DNA from: JBBSEZ01 sp038239195
Lineage (GTDB): Bacteria > Planctomycetota > Planctomycetia > Gemmatales > Gemmataceae
Length of the DNA stretch: 22,994 bases
Direction of reading: 5' to 3'
Assembly: GCA_038239195.1 (NCBI GenBank)
Contig: JBBSEZ010000123.1
Coordinates: 1-22,994 of the forward strand
Positions 1-8,127 of this stretch are shown here, piece by piece; the stretch's first letter is position 1; each line of letters opens with the position of its first letter. Position numbers and translations under genes: made by a program. The notes below the pieces were generated by a model. That model was not told where the DNA came from. It saw only the letters and a list, made by a program, of their open reading frames with translations, and did not search any database.

Positions 1-1
1 G

Positions 2-469
2 TGCTACTTCCTGCGGCACGGCCAGGAGCTGGATACCGATGCCCTGCCCGCGGCGCTGGACGTCCCGCCGATCCGGCAAGCAATGGAGGTGCTCAAAGTG
101 CTGTCCCAGAGCGAGATCGAACGCGAACGCTACGAGTCCGCTCTCCGAGCGGGGTGGGAGCAAGCGAGCTGGAAGGAGGAACTGCGGAGGGCCCATGAGG
201 CCGAGCGCCTCGCCGAGGAGGCCGCACGCCTGACCGAGGAACGAGCCCGCGAGGCCGAGCGCCTGGCCGAGGAGGCAGCACGCCTGGGCGCGGAACGAGC
301 CCGGGAAGAGGCTCGCCTGGCCCGCGAGCGAGGAGAGTTGCTCGGCCGCGTCCACCTGTGCCAGCGCTTGCTCAAACAGTCCCTCACGCCGCGGGAAGAG
401 TTGCTGGCCCTGGCCCTCCCCGACCTGGCCCGCCTGGCGGATGGCCTGGAACAGCAACTCCCCGCCTGA
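2..469 (+). CDS. C-terminal part of Rpn-family nuclease/transposase-like protein (partial)
   Basis: The frame is open from base 2, so the gene starts outside the window and only the last 155 residues are seen. The first visible residues (CYFLRHGQELD, then PPIRQAMEVLKVLSQSE, then ERERYESALRA) resemble the region after the nuclease core in Rpn/PD-(D/E)XK transposase-like proteins, which act as DNA endonucleases in recombination. The catalytic core is not in the window. The tail is a charged coiled coil made of two 18-residue EAERLAEEAARL-type repeats, and it ends in a helical LTPREELLALALPDLARLADGL segment, a design common in planctomycete and cyanobacterial members. The family call rests on this C-terminal pattern only, so it is moderately sure. 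Confidence 0.6.
   Translation, partial: CYFLRHGQELDTDALPAALDVPPIRQAMEVLKVLSQSEIERERYESALRAGWEQASWKEELRRAHEAERLAEEAARLTEERAREAERLAEEAARLGAERAREEARLARERGELLGRVHLCQRLLKQSLTPREELLALALPDLARLADGLEQQLPA
197..304 (+). repeat. 54-bp tandem duplication encoding coiled-coil repeats
   Basis: Two adjacent 54-bp copies (197-250 and 251-304) encode EAERLAEEAARL followed by TEERAR or GAERAR. The copies differ at only a few bases, which suggests recent in-frame slippage inside the coiled-coil tail of the Rpn-like gene. Confidence 0.8.
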
Positions 470-487
470 CAAGCTGACCGCCGGCGC

Positions 488-2023
488 TCACTCCACCACG
501 TACTCCAGCACCCAGTGGATGAAGTCGCGCCGGTCCAGCGTGCTGACGCCAAGCACCAGGCGCCCGCGCTCCGGCGTCACCTTTGCCTCGAACGCGTCCC
601 CGCTGCGCGCCAGCCGGCGCGGCCGGCCGCCCTCGATGACGTCCACGAACGACGCCCGACTCGCCTCGACCCGGAACACGTATTCCTCCCCCGCCCGGAG
701 TTTTTTCTCCAGGGGCACCTGGCGAAACACCAGGCCCACGTCGGGGTGCGGCATCGCGCGAACGAGGGGGCGGAAATCCGGGCCCAGCGCCTTCCGGCGC
801 GCCTCGCCAGCGCTCAGGGCGCCCAGCCGAATCAGCGTCCGCACCGACTGCGCGTCCGCCTTCCCCAGCCGGCCGAACTCCTCCCGCGACACCGGCGGGC
901 GCAGCAACTGCCATTTCGCGTCCACCGGGAAGTGCGAGAAGACCAGCGCGTCGGGCTCGGCACACCAGAAGTCTTCATTCAGCCGCTTCAGGAACGTCCT
1001 CTTGACCAGGTCTACCCCGCCGGCGCCCCACGTCGAGTCGAGCAGGAACCAGCGCCCCTCGAGCTTGACCGCGTTCCAGGCGTGCGATCCCGAGCTCAAC
1101 GGCGAGCGCCCCTGGCCGAGCACCACAACGGCCTCGAGCCCGGCCTGCTGGCACAGGGCCTGGAACAGGTTCGCGTAGCCCGCGCAAACGCAGCGGCGCC
1201 GCCTCAGGACGGCGGGCGCCCCGTTGTCCCCCAACCGCTTTTCCAGGAGCCCCTCCACGTCGTAGGCGATGCGGTCCGCGATCCACCGAAAGATGGCCCG
1301 CGCCTTGTCGCGGTCGTTCTTCGCCGGGCTCACCAGGTAGCTCGCCAGCGCTCCCAGCGAGCCCTCTGCCTCGGGAGGCGCCTTCAGAGCATGCTCGTCG
1401 ATGGCAGCATAGGGCGAGGCGACCGACTTCCTCGGTTCGGTCGGCGGTTTGCCCGGTTCGGGGCCTTTCTTGCCGCGTTCGAGCTCGGCGAGGCGCTTCT
1501 CCAGCAGGGCAGCACGCTCGCGTTCCGCGCGGGCCTCGCGCTCGGCGGCGGCGAGTTGGGAGCGCAGAGGCGCCAGCTCGGCCGGCTCCTTCGAGGTTGT
1601 CGGAGCGCGTTTCTCCAACTCCGCCAGGCGCGCGCTTTGTCGGCGGGCCTTCCGCCCGGCCTCGGCGAGCGACGCCTTCAGCATCGTCGCCTCTTCGCGG
1701 GCCGCGTGGGCTTCCTCGGCCAGGCGGGCGCTCTCGTTGCGGGCGCCCTTGGCCTCGTGGAAGAACCACGCCACCGCCGTCCCGCAGCCCACGAGCACGA
1801 CCAGGCCCAGGCACGTCAGCCACAGCAGAGGCCCTGTCCCGCCGCTGCGGGGCAGGGGAGGGGCGCTCTTCGGAGTCGGGGCCGGCGGGCCTGCCCTTGG
1901 TGGGGCCGGCGCCAGAAACGCCCCCCGGCAGGCCGCGCATTGCAATTGCTTCCCCGCCAGGGCGCTGTCGATCTGGAGCTCGCGCCGGCAGCCGGGGTTG
2001 GGGCACTTCACGCGGAACAGCAT
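488..2023 (-). CDS. Zinc-ribbon, membrane-anchored transglutaminase-like protein
   Basis: The 511-residue protein has an N-terminal zinc ribbon (C7, C12, C29, C32), a Pro-rich linker and one transmembrane segment at about residues 68-88. A long Ala/Glu/Arg coiled coil (about 90-190) follows, then a transglutaminase-like domain. The likely catalytic triad is visible: C280 in CAGYANLF, H314 in SGSHAWN and D329 in FLLDSTWG. Such papain-fold domains act as proteases or amide-modifying enzymes, and the substrate here is unknown. The last ~130 residues look like a beta-rich C-terminal domain. The start is supported by GAGGTG upstream. It lies 9 bp after a second zinc-ribbon gene on the same strand, so the two probably form an operon. 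The domain call is firm and the cellular role is not known. Confidence 0.8.
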   Translation of the reverse strand: MLFRVKCPNPGCRRELQIDSALAGKQLQCAACRGAFLAPAPPRAGPPAPTPKSAPPLPRSGGTGPLLWLTCLGLVVLVGCGTAVAWFFHEAKGARNESARLAEEAHAAREEATMLKASLAEAGRKARRQSARLAELEKRAPTTSKEPAELAPLRSQLAAAEREARAERERAALLEKRLAELERGKKGPEPGKPPTEPRKSVASPYAAIDEHALKAPPEAEGSLGALASYLVSPAKNDRDKARAIFRWIADRIAYDVEGLLEKRLGDNGAPAVLRRRRCVCAGYANLFQALCQQAGLEAVVVLGQGRSPLSSGSHAWNAVKLEGRWFLLDSTWGAGGVDLVKRTFLKRLNEDFWCAEPDALVFSHFPVDAKWQLLRPPVSREEFGRLGKADAQSVRTLIRLGALSAGEARRKALGPDFRPLVRAMPHPDVGLVFRQVPLEKKLRAGEEYVFRVEASRASFVDVIEGGRPRRLARSGDAFEAKVTPERGRLVLGVSTLDRRDFIHWVLEYVVE

Positions 2024-2032
2024 CGCGGCACC

Positions 2033-3331
2033 TCACCAGTCGCGCCCAAGGACTTCTCCCCCGTTGCGCGTGATGGCGGCGCGCAGCGCCTTCTCGGACA
2101 CGCTCCGGCTCAGCGTGCGCACCGAGCCGTCGGCCAGCAGGACCGAATACGCGCTGCCGAGCCGACGGTGCCCGCCGAGCTTGGGCAGCGGGCGGTTCGG
2201 GTCGTAGGGCAGTTCGTCGGGCTTGGTCCACGGCACCGCCTCGGCCGCCTCCACCACCAGGATCGTGTTGGACAGGCCATCGGGAAAATCGCGGTACAGG
2301 TGCAGGCCGCGCAGACGCAGCTCGTCGCGCGAGCCGGGGACGATCAGGGGGCGCTCTTCCTTGCCGCGGGCACGCTCCTCGAACGCGGTCCCCGGGCCGA
2401 CGAAGGCGCGGTAATAGGTGAGGCCGGGGCCGTCGTCCTTCTTGCCCGGGCGACCATACGCGAGCGGCATTCGCGAGAGCAGCGCCTTGTTGGTGGGGCT
2501 GTCCCACGGCTCGTCGAGGCGGAACTGCCGGAACAGGCCATCCTCGTAGAGGGAGGGCAGCAGGGCCACGCGCCAACTCAGAAACGCCTGGCCGTCCTTG
2601 GAGCGGATGGCATCGGGCGGGATGCCGCCGTAACGCTCTTGATGGGTTTGCATCCCGCTGCCGATGCGCCGCAGGTTCGCGTCCGCGAGCGTGCTCTCGC
2701 CGACGTCGAAGATCTTGAGGACGCCCAGCGCGATCAGGATCGGCCAGAGGACCAGCGCGACGGCGCCGGTGAGGAGGCCGGCCAGCGCCAGGCCGCCGCC
2801 CGTCAGCCGCCCCGGGTTTCTCCGCACTTCGGTCAAGCCGACCAGCCCGAAGACGATCGCCGGGATCGCCGTCAGCGCGCCGAGGCCGCACAGCACCAGC
2901 GACACCAGCCCGAGCACCAGCGCCGCCACCGCCTTGCCACTGGTGCGGACGGCGAGGTCGGGCACTGCCGGAGGGGCGCGTTCCCCCTCTTCCTCGCGAG
3001 CCCGGGGGCGCGGCTCCTCCTCCGCGTAGCGCGGCCGGCGGCGCTCCTCGTCCTCGTCGTAACGCGCCGGGCGCCGCCGGTCCTCGTCCTCTTCGTAGCG
3101 CGGCGGGGGAGGGGGGGCGGGGCCCGAGAGCGGCTCGACGGCCATGCCGATCGGCATGACGGGGCCCGAAAGCGGCTCGACGGCCATGCCGATCGGCATG
3201 GCGGGCGGGGCCGTGGGCGGGGCGCCGGGCACGCGAACGCGCTGCTGGCAGCTCGGGCAGGTCAGCTCCCGGCCACCGTAGTCGTCCCCGCACTGGAACG
3301 AGCGCCCGCACGGGCAGGCGAAGCGGATCAT
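2033..3331 (-). CDS. DUF1559-type planctomycete protein with zinc ribbon and DUF4190-like membrane segment
   Basis: The 432-residue protein begins with a zinc ribbon (C6, C8, C25, C28). A low-complexity Pro/Arg/Glu region follows, with two copies of MPIGMAVEPLSGP. Next is a hydrophobic DUF4190-like stretch with the VAALVLGLVSLVLCG pattern and two to three membrane helices. The C-terminal half has the DUF1559 signature NLRRIGSGMQTHQERYGGIPPD, SWRVALLPSLYEDGLF and LDEPWDSPTNKALL. DUF1559 proteins are massively expanded in Planctomycetes, where they resemble pilin/pseudopilin-like secreted proteins with unknown roles. AAGGAGG six bases before the ATG supports the start. It is the upstream member of a probable two-gene operon with the transglutaminase-like gene. 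Confidence 0.85.
   Translation of the reverse strand: MIRFACPCGRSFQCGDDYGGRELTCPSCQQRVRVPGAPPTAPPAMPIGMAVEPLSGPVMPIGMAVEPLSGPAPPPPPRYEEDEDRRRPARYDEDEERRRPRYAEEEPRPRAREEEGERAPPAVPDLAVRTSGKAVAALVLGLVSLVLCGLGALTAIPAIVFGLVGLTEVRRNPGRLTGGGLALAGLLTGAVALVLWPILIALGVLKIFDVGESTLADANLRRIGSGMQTHQERYGGIPPDAIRSKDGQAFLSWRVALLPSLYEDGLFRQFRLDEPWDSPTNKALLSRMPLAYGRPGKKDDGPGLTYYRAFVGPGTAFEERARGKEERPLIVPGSRDELRLRGLHLYRDFPDGLSNTILVVEAAEAVPWTKPDELPYDPNRPLPKLGGHRRLGSAYSVLLADGSVRTLSRSVSEKALRAAITRNGGEVLGRDW
3121..3201. repeat. Two 39-bp direct repeats containing a 16-bp DNA palindrome
   Basis: Copies at 3121-3159 and 3163-3201 have a 42-bp period and encode MPIGMAVEPLSGP twice. Each contains the perfect palindrome CATGCCGATCGGCATG. 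The repeat is in frame inside the DUF1559-type gene, so a coding duplication explains it, although the palindrome could also bind a protein. Confidence 0.8.
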
Positions 3332-3392
3332 GGTCTGCCTCCTTGGGGAGGAAGATAGTCTACCACTCTTCGAGCGGCGCCGGAAGGGCCCC

Positions 3393-4874
3393 TCACGTCT
3401 CCGCCACCAGCTTGGCGAAGCGCTCGAAGTGCCCCTGCCACGCCCCCGGGTTGCGCGGCTCGAAGGGCTTGAGCTCGAACGAGCGCCGCACCACCTCGCG
3501 GGCGTCGGCCAGCGAGCCCAGCACGCCCAGCCCGATGGCCTGGACGAGCACGTTGCCGATCGCCGTCGCCTCCACCGGCCCCGCCAGCACGCGCCGGTCG
3601 CAGGCGTCCGCCGTCAACTGACACAACAACTCGTTCTGGCTCCCCCCGCCCACCACGTGGATGGTGTCGAGCCGCCGCCCGGTCAGTTCCTCCAGCCGCC
3701 CCAGCACCCAGCGGTAGCGCAGGGCCAGCCCCTCCAGGGCACAGCGCACCGTGGCGCCGACGCCATCGGGGACCGGCTGCCCGCTGCGCCGGCAGTAATC
3801 GGCGATGGCCGCCGGCATGTTCGCCGGCAGGATGAAGCCCACGTCGTCGGGGTCGATCACGCTGCCGAAGGCAGGCGCCTCCCCCGCCAGGCCTGTCAGC
3901 TCTTCGTAGGAGTAGGTGCTGCCGATGCGCTCGTAGGCGCGACGGCACTCCTGCACCAGCCACAGGCCCATGACGTTCTTGAGGAAGCGCACCGTTCCGC
4001 CGTGGCCGATCTCGTTCGTGAAGTTCGCCGACAGCGCCGCCTCGCCCACGAGCGGCGCCGACAGCTCGACCCCCATCAGCGACCACGTGCCCGAACTGAT
4101 GTAGGCCCACGAATCGCCCGTGGCCGGCACCGCCGCGACGGCCGAGGCCGTGTCGTGAGACGCCGGAGCGACGACGGGCATCGGCCTCAGCCCCGTCTCC
4201 CCCGCCACGGAGGTGCGCAGAGGGCCGAGCACCGTACCGGGCGGGACCAGGGTGCCCAGCAGGCCCGTCGGCAGGCCAAGGCTCTCGAGGAGCGGGTAGG
4301 CCCACCGGCGCGTGTCGGGCCCGAGCATCTGGCTGGTGCTGGCGTCGCTCAGCTCGTTGACCTTGATGCCGGTGAGGAAGTAGTGGAACAGGTCCGGCAC
4401 GAACAGCAGCGCGTGGGCGGCGTCGAGCAAGGGGGAGCGGTCGCGCTGGAGCGCGAGGAGCTGGAAGAGCGTATTGAAGCGCATGAACTGCACGCCGGTC
4501 TGGCGGAAGACCTCGGCGCGGGGGACGCGCGCGAACGCCATCTCCATGACGCCCTCGGTGTGCGGGTCGCGGTAGTGGCGCGGATTGCCCAGTAGCGAGC
4601 CGTCGCGCCCCAGCAGCGCGAAATCGACGCCCCAGGTATCGACGCCGACGCTGTCGATGCCCCCATACCGGGCCCCGGCGGCGCGCAGGCCGGTGAGGAT
4701 CTCGGCGTGCAGGCGAAGCACGTCCCAGTGCATCGTTTCGAGCGTGCGCACCCCGCCATTGGGGAAGCGGTGGACGACTTCGAGCTGGAGCTTGGGGCCG
4801 TCGAGCAGGCCGAGGACCGCGCGCCCGCTCTCGGCGCCGAGGTCGATGGCCAGGAGCTTTTTCGGAGAGGACAT
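3393..4874 (-). CDS. rhaB: Rhamnulokinase (FGGY carbohydrate kinase)
   Basis: RhaB phosphorylates L-rhamnulose with ATP to rhamnulose-1-phosphate in cytoplasmic rhamnose catabolism. From the ATG at 4874 the protein is 493 residues, near the usual size for the family. The N-terminal phosphate-binding motif DLGAESGR is at 11-18. The family blocks YISSGTWSLMGVE and NFTNEIGHGGTVRFLKNVMG are in the middle. VVGGGSQN, the C-terminal nucleotide-binding loop, is at about 407-414. An ATG ten codons upstream (4904) is possible, but MSSPKKLLAIDLGAESGR fits family N-termini better, and the upstream choice would run into a 14-bp inverted repeat. No other rhamnose genes are nearby, so it appears to be a single-gene unit. 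The function call is strong. Confidence 0.95.
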   Translation of the reverse strand: MSSPKKLLAIDLGAESGRAVLGLLDGPKLQLEVVHRFPNGGVRTLETMHWDVLRLHAEILTGLRAAGARYGGIDSVGVDTWGVDFALLGRDGSLLGNPRHYRDPHTEGVMEMAFARVPRAEVFRQTGVQFMRFNTLFQLLALQRDRSPLLDAAHALLFVPDLFHYFLTGIKVNELSDASTSQMLGPDTRRWAYPLLESLGLPTGLLGTLVPPGTVLGPLRTSVAGETGLRPMPVVAPASHDTASAVAAVPATGDSWAYISSGTWSLMGVELSAPLVGEAALSANFTNEIGHGGTVRFLKNVMGLWLVQECRRAYERIGSTYSYEELTGLAGEAPAFGSVIDPDDVGFILPANMPAAIADYCRRSGQPVPDGVGATVRCALEGLALRYRWVLGRLEELTGRRLDTIHVVGGGSQNELLCQLTADACDRRVLAGPVEATAIGNVLVQAIGLGVLGSLADAREVVRRSFELKPFEPRNPGAWQGHFERFAKLVAET

Positions 4875-4898
4875 CTCGATGGGTCCGTGTCGGGAAAA

Positions 4899-4949
4899 CG
4901 CCAAGCCGCAAGGGGCGGGCCGCGCAAGTTCGCCGCTTGCGGCTTGGCG
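4899..4949. promoter_or_regulatory. 14-bp perfect inverted repeat upstream of rhaB
   Basis: The arms at 4899-4912 (CGCCAAGCCGCAAG) and 4936-4949 (CTTGCGGCTTGGCG) pair perfectly around a 23-bp loop. The element sits 25 bp before the rhaB start, so it could be an operator or a 5'-UTR hairpin. The GCCGCAAG/CTTGCGGC motif recurs in the tRNA terminator at 5136-5174, so a generic planctomycete intergenic hairpin is the main alternative. Confidence 0.5.
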
Positions 4950-5014
4950 GGCACGTTGAAAGGCGCAGGCCCCTCCTCACTCTATTGGCACCCCGAGCGC
5001 GGACAACGGTGGGC

Positions 5015-5042
5015 TTGCCATTTCGAGGAGGGCCGGTAAAAT
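5015..5042 (+). promoter_or_regulatory. Sigma-70-type promoter of tRNA-His
   Basis: A -35 box TTGCCA (5015-5020) and a -10 box TAAAAT (5037-5042) are separated by 16 bp. The -10 box ends ten bases before the tRNA 5' end, a normal spacing for a tRNA promoter. Confidence 0.6.
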
Positions 5043-5052
5043 GGCGGAGGAT

Positions 5053-5127
5053 GGTGGGTGTAGCTCAGTTGGTTAGAGCGCCAGACTGTGGCTCTGGACG
5101 TCGCGGGTTCGAATCCCGTCACTCACC
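5053..5127 (+). tRNA. tRNA-His(GTG)
   Basis: A full cloverleaf can be folded. The acceptor stem GTGGGTG (5054-5060) pairs with CACTCAC (5120-5126). The anticodon stem CCAGA/TCTGG encloses the loop CTGTGGC with anticodon GTG. The T arm is GCGGG TTCGAAT CCCGT. The extra G at 5053 opposite discriminator C at 5127 is the G-1:C73 identity pair of histidine tRNAs. CCA is not encoded. A promoter lies upstream and a strong terminator follows within ten bases, so it is an independent unit. Confidence 0.97.
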
Positions 5128-5135
5128 CCTCATAA

Positions 5136-5182
5136 ATGGCCGCAAACCCAACATGGAAATGGGCTTGCGGCCATGCTTTTTT
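5136..5182 (+). terminator. Rho-independent terminator of tRNA-His
   Basis: ATGGCCGCAA (5136-5145) pairs with TTGCGGCCAT (5165-5174). A further CCCA/TGGG pairing lies inside, next to a one-base internal mismatch. Six T residues follow at 5177-5182. Confidence 0.9.
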
Positions 5183-5312
5183 CTCGCGGGTGGCCCCGCG
5201 CGGCGCATCCCTCCTAATGCTCCGGAGGCCGCAAGAAGGAGCGCAACGAGGAAGGTGCCTGTTCGAGTTCGAGGTCATGGCCCCGTACCGCTGTCGCTCC
5301 TGAAAGCGGAAG

Positions 5313-5723
5313 CTACGACGCGACGATGGCGAGGTAGACCGCCATGCCCATGCCAAGGGCGGCCAGGAGAAAGCTGAGCACCACGGCGAGCGACCAGCGC
5401 GACGGCAGGCTCAGTTCGCCGCGCTCCAACTGGCCTATCAAATGGTGGTGGTTGTAGACGGAGATCAGCAGGACGACGACGCCGAGCAGGATCATGGCGG
5501 TGCCCGAGATGCTGTTGGCCTGCGCCAGCCGAGGGTGGGGCGCCACGTGGGCGGCGGCGACCTGCGCGATCTCGCGGAGGAACAGGCCGAAGCGCGAGAT
5601 GACGAAGCCGAAGCCCATGAGCGCCAGGCTGGTCCGCACCCAGACCAGCAGGGTCGTCTCCACCTGCAACCGCAGCTTGAATTCCTCGGCGCTCACTTTG
5701 CCGTTGCCGCTATTCTCTCCCAT
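5313..5723 (-). CDS. DUF202 (YidH-like) inner-membrane protein
   Basis: The 136-residue protein has the DUF202 pattern: a hydrophilic start, then LLVWVRTSLALMGFGFVISRF as the first membrane helix. A second helix lies near residues 74-92 (GTAMILLGVVVLLISVY), then the NHHHLIGQLERGE loop, and a third helix is at the C-terminus. YidH-like proteins are small inner-membrane proteins without a settled biochemical role. GAGGAAGAA directly before the ATG supports the start. The gene is convergent with the tRNA-His unit and divergent from the permease gene. The family call is strong and no function can be assigned. Confidence 0.88.
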   Translation of the reverse strand: MGENSGNGKVSAEEFKLRLQVETTLLVWVRTSLALMGFGFVISRFGLFLREIAQVAAAHVAPHPRLAQANSISGTAMILLGVVVLLISVYNHHHLIGQLERGELSLPSRWSLAVVLSFLLAALGMGMAVYLAIVAS

Positions 5724-5936
5724 TTCTTCCTCTCGCGAATGACGGGCGCCCTAGTTCTTGTGGCAAACGATGTGCCGAGCCTGGGGCGGAGGCCGCCGAC
5801 TTTTGTCTAGACGCGCTCCTCGGCGCCTGAAAGAATGAAGGCCGAAGAGCGGAGGCTTTGGACGCAGGAAGCGAGACAGGCCGAGCCCCATGGGGGGGCT
5901 GCTTTCCTGGGGCCCTTTGTTCTCCCGCGAGCCCTC

Positions 5937-7070
5937 ATGCCCTATTCTTTCCAGATCGTCTGGCACGAGCGGGCTCGCTTCCTGCCGGCCGTGCTGGCCG
6001 TCGCGTTCAGCGCGGTGCTCGTCGCGCTCCAGGGCGGGCTTCTGCTGGGGCTGCTCGCCCTCTCGTCGCGGCCGATCGACCGGACGCCGGCAGACCTCTG
6101 GGTCGGCTCCGAGGAAGTCCCCAGCATTGGCTTCGGCGCCCCGCTCGCGACGGCGTGCCGGTTGCGCGTGATCGCCCAGCCCGAGGTGGACGTGGCCGAG
6201 CCGTACCTGTTCGGCTTCGGCGAGTGGCACACGCCACAGGGCGGGACGGTGCAGTGCTACGTCGTCGGCTCGCGCCTCGAGCCGGGGGCCCTGGGGGCGC
6301 TGCGGGACTTGACGCCGGAGATGCGGGCCGGCCTCACCGAGCCGGGGACCGTGGTCATCGACGCCTCCGACCGGGCCAACCTCGGCCTCATGCGGGGCCT
6401 CGGGGAGGTCGCCGAGGTCTCCCAACGGCGCGTGCGCGTGATCGGGCTCGTGCGCGGGCCGAGGAGCATCGGAATGATGCCGGGCGTCTTCTGCTCGCTG
6501 CGGACGGCGAGCCTGCTGCTGCCCGCCCTGCAAGGCTGCCCGGGGCCCACGACGTACGTGCTGGCGCGCTGCAAGGACGCCCGCCAGGCCCCGGCCGTCG
6601 CCCGCCGCCTTCGCGAACAGTACCCCCAGATGACCACCCTGACCAGCGCCGAATTTTCCCTCCGCACCCGCACTTACTGGCTGACCAAGACCAAGGCCGG
6701 GACCGCCCTGGGGCTCTCCGCCCTGCTCGGGCTTTTCGTGGGGGCCGCCGTCACCAGCCAGGCGCTGCGCGCCGCCACCGTGGCGGCGCGGAGCGAGTAC
6801 GCCGTGCTCAGCGCCCTGGGCATCCCACGCCGGCGGATGGCCGGGCTGATCGTCGCCCAGTCCTTCTGGGTCGGCGTGGCCGGAGTGGTGCTGGCCGTCC
6901 CGGCGGCCGCGGCGTTGGGGGAACTGGCCCGGGCCCTGGGCCTCGAGGTCCAACTGGCCGGCTGGGTGCTGGCCGGCACGGCGGCGCTCACCCTGGTCGT
7001 GGCGATGCTCTCGGGGTTGCTCGCCCTGCGCTCCTTGCGGATGGCGGAGCCCCTCGCCCTGTTGCGCTAA
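5937..7070 (+). CDS. ABC-exporter membrane subunit of DevC/FtsX-MacB type
   Basis: The 377-residue protein has the topology of DevC/MacB-type permeases. One N-terminal helix (about 14-42, LPAVLAVAFSAVLVALQGG) is followed by a ~200-residue extracytoplasmic domain starting near PADLWVGSEEVPS. Three C-terminal helices follow (about 255-275, 303-325 and 340-362), with the FtsX-like segment EYAVLSALGIPRRRMAGLIV between them. Such subunits form an exporter or mechanotransmitter with a DevA/MacB-like ATPase and a DevB-like membrane-fusion protein. Neither is in this window, so the partner must be elsewhere or lost. An upstream in-frame ATG at 5835 exists, but family N-termini match the 5937 start. 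No good ribosome-binding site precedes either. Confidence 0.82.
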   Translation: MPYSFQIVWHERARFLPAVLAVAFSAVLVALQGGLLLGLLALSSRPIDRTPADLWVGSEEVPSIGFGAPLATACRLRVIAQPEVDVAEPYLFGFGEWHTPQGGTVQCYVVGSRLEPGALGALRDLTPEMRAGLTEPGTVVIDASDRANLGLMRGLGEVAEVSQRRVRVIGLVRGPRSIGMMPGVFCSLRTASLLLPALQGCPGPTTYVLARCKDARQAPAVARRLREQYPQMTTLTSAEFSLRTRTYWLTKTKAGTALGLSALLGLFVGAAVTSQALRAATVAARSEYAVLSALGIPRRRMAGLIVAQSFWVGVAGVVLAVPAAAALGELARALGLEVQLAGWVLAGTAALTLVVAMLSGLLALRSLRMAEPLALLR

Positions 7071-7108
7071 GGTGGGGCGCCCGCCCTGCATCGTCCCTAC
7101 GCCGACCG

Positions 7109-7981
7109 ATGCCCATGACGCGTTCTCAGCGACTGGTGTTCGGCTCTTTGATGCTCTCCGCCCTGGGGTGCCTCGTCGTTGCGGGGAGCGCCGGCCCCGG
7201 GGAACTGCCCGCGCCGGCGGGGACGCTGATAACGGCCGGGGGGTTCTTCGCCTTCAGCATCGCCCACGCCTGCTGGGGCCTGGGCGGACAGCGGGCCCTG
7301 GCCTTTTTCGGCATCGCGTTTCTGGGCAGCCTCGCCTTCGAGCTGGTCGGCACCGCCACCGGGTGGGTGTACGGCGCGTACCATTACACGGACCAGCTCG
7401 GCTGGAAGGTGTTCGACCAGGTCCCCTTGATGATCCCCGTCGGCTGGTGTGCCATGTTATACCCATGCCACGTCCTCGGGGGGGCCCTGGTCCGGGCCGA
7501 TGGCCCGCGGCCCGGCCGCGGGCGCGTGCTGCCGCGTTCGGCGCTGGCGGCGCTGGCGATGACCGCCTGGGACCTGGCCCTGGACCCGGTGGCGGTGGCC
7601 AGCTCCTTCTGGGTGTGGCCCGGCGGCGGGGCCTACTTCGGCGTCCCCCTGCACAACTTCGCCGGCTGGTGGGCGACCGCCTTCACGCTGTATCTGCTCC
7701 ACCACGGGGCCCAGCGGTTGTTGCCTCCCGCGGAGAGGCCTGCCCTGGCCCCGACGTTCGCGGCGCTGCCTCTGGTGGCGTATGGCTTGGTGGTGCTGAC
7801 CACGTCGTGGGTGGCGTTTCGGTACGGGCTCCGCGGGCCCGGGCTGGTGGGTTGTCTGGGGGCGGGGGGGCTGCTGCTGGGGGCGCTCGGCGCTCGCAGC
7901 GTGGGTGCATGGGCCCCTGTCCTGGGAAGGAAGGGCCTCGCAGGACGGCGGACAGAAAATCGGGAAGACCCCTTGCTCTGA
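7109..7981 (+). CDS. Carotenoid biosynthesis family membrane protein (DUF422/CruF-like)
   Basis: The 290-residue protein is almost entirely hydrophobic, with about seven membrane helices. It carries the DUF422 hallmarks: FELVGTATGWVYGAYHYT, LGWKVFDQVPLMIPVGWCAM, TAWDLALDPVAV and GVPLHNFAGWW. DUF422 includes CruF-type carotenoid 1',2'-hydratases, which act on linear carotenoids in the membrane, and related proteins without an assigned reaction. The conserved polar residues of the DxxxD and Hxx(F)xGW segments are present. The ATG at 7109 is followed by a second ATG at 7115, and neither has a clear ribosome-binding site. It lies 38 bp after the permease gene on the same strand. No other carotenoid genes are near, so the substrate is open. 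Confidence 0.82.
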   Translation: MPMTRSQRLVFGSLMLSALGCLVVAGSAGPGELPAPAGTLITAGGFFAFSIAHACWGLGGQRALAFFGIAFLGSLAFELVGTATGWVYGAYHYTDQLGWKVFDQVPLMIPVGWCAMLYPCHVLGGALVRADGPRPGRGRVLPRSALAALAMTAWDLALDPVAVASSFWVWPGGGAYFGVPLHNFAGWWATAFTLYLLHHGAQRLLPPAERPALAPTFAALPLVAYGLVVLTTSWVAFRYGLRGPGLVGCLGAGGLLLGALGARSVGAWAPVLGRKGLAGRRTENREDPLL

Positions 7982-8049
7982 CGGCCGCCTCTGTGATAAT
8001 GTGTGATAGCGGGGCGGATGCGGGTCGATTCGGAAAGAACATCCCGTTG

Positions 8050-8074
8050 CGAGAGGGCGGATGGCCCACTCTCG
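8050..8074 (+). terminator. Possible hairpin terminator after the DUF422 gene
   Basis: CGAGAG (8050-8055) pairs with CTCTCG (8069-8074), and an inner GGC/GCC pairing leaves a small bulge. A T-containing stretch (TTGTTTCTCC) begins six bases later. It lies in the 146-bp gap between the DUF422 gene and the next ORF. The T run is imperfect. Confidence 0.35.
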
Positions 8075-8127
8075 GGACGTTGTTTCTCCTCGATCCATCA
8101 CACGCCACTCTTTAGAAAGCTACGCGA

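Noticed and set aside
515..3358. 947-codon plus-strand ORF opposite the DUF1559 and transglutaminase genes
   Set aside because: It is antisense to two genes with clear domains, has low-complexity Arg/Ala/Gly composition and matches no family pattern. Long antisense frames are expected at this GC content.
5858..7108. N-terminal extension of the DUF422 frame across the permease gene
   Set aside because: The frame is open but its translation is Arg/Pro/Gly-rich noise. The DUF422 protein begins at 7109, and the permease gene explains this stretch in another frame.
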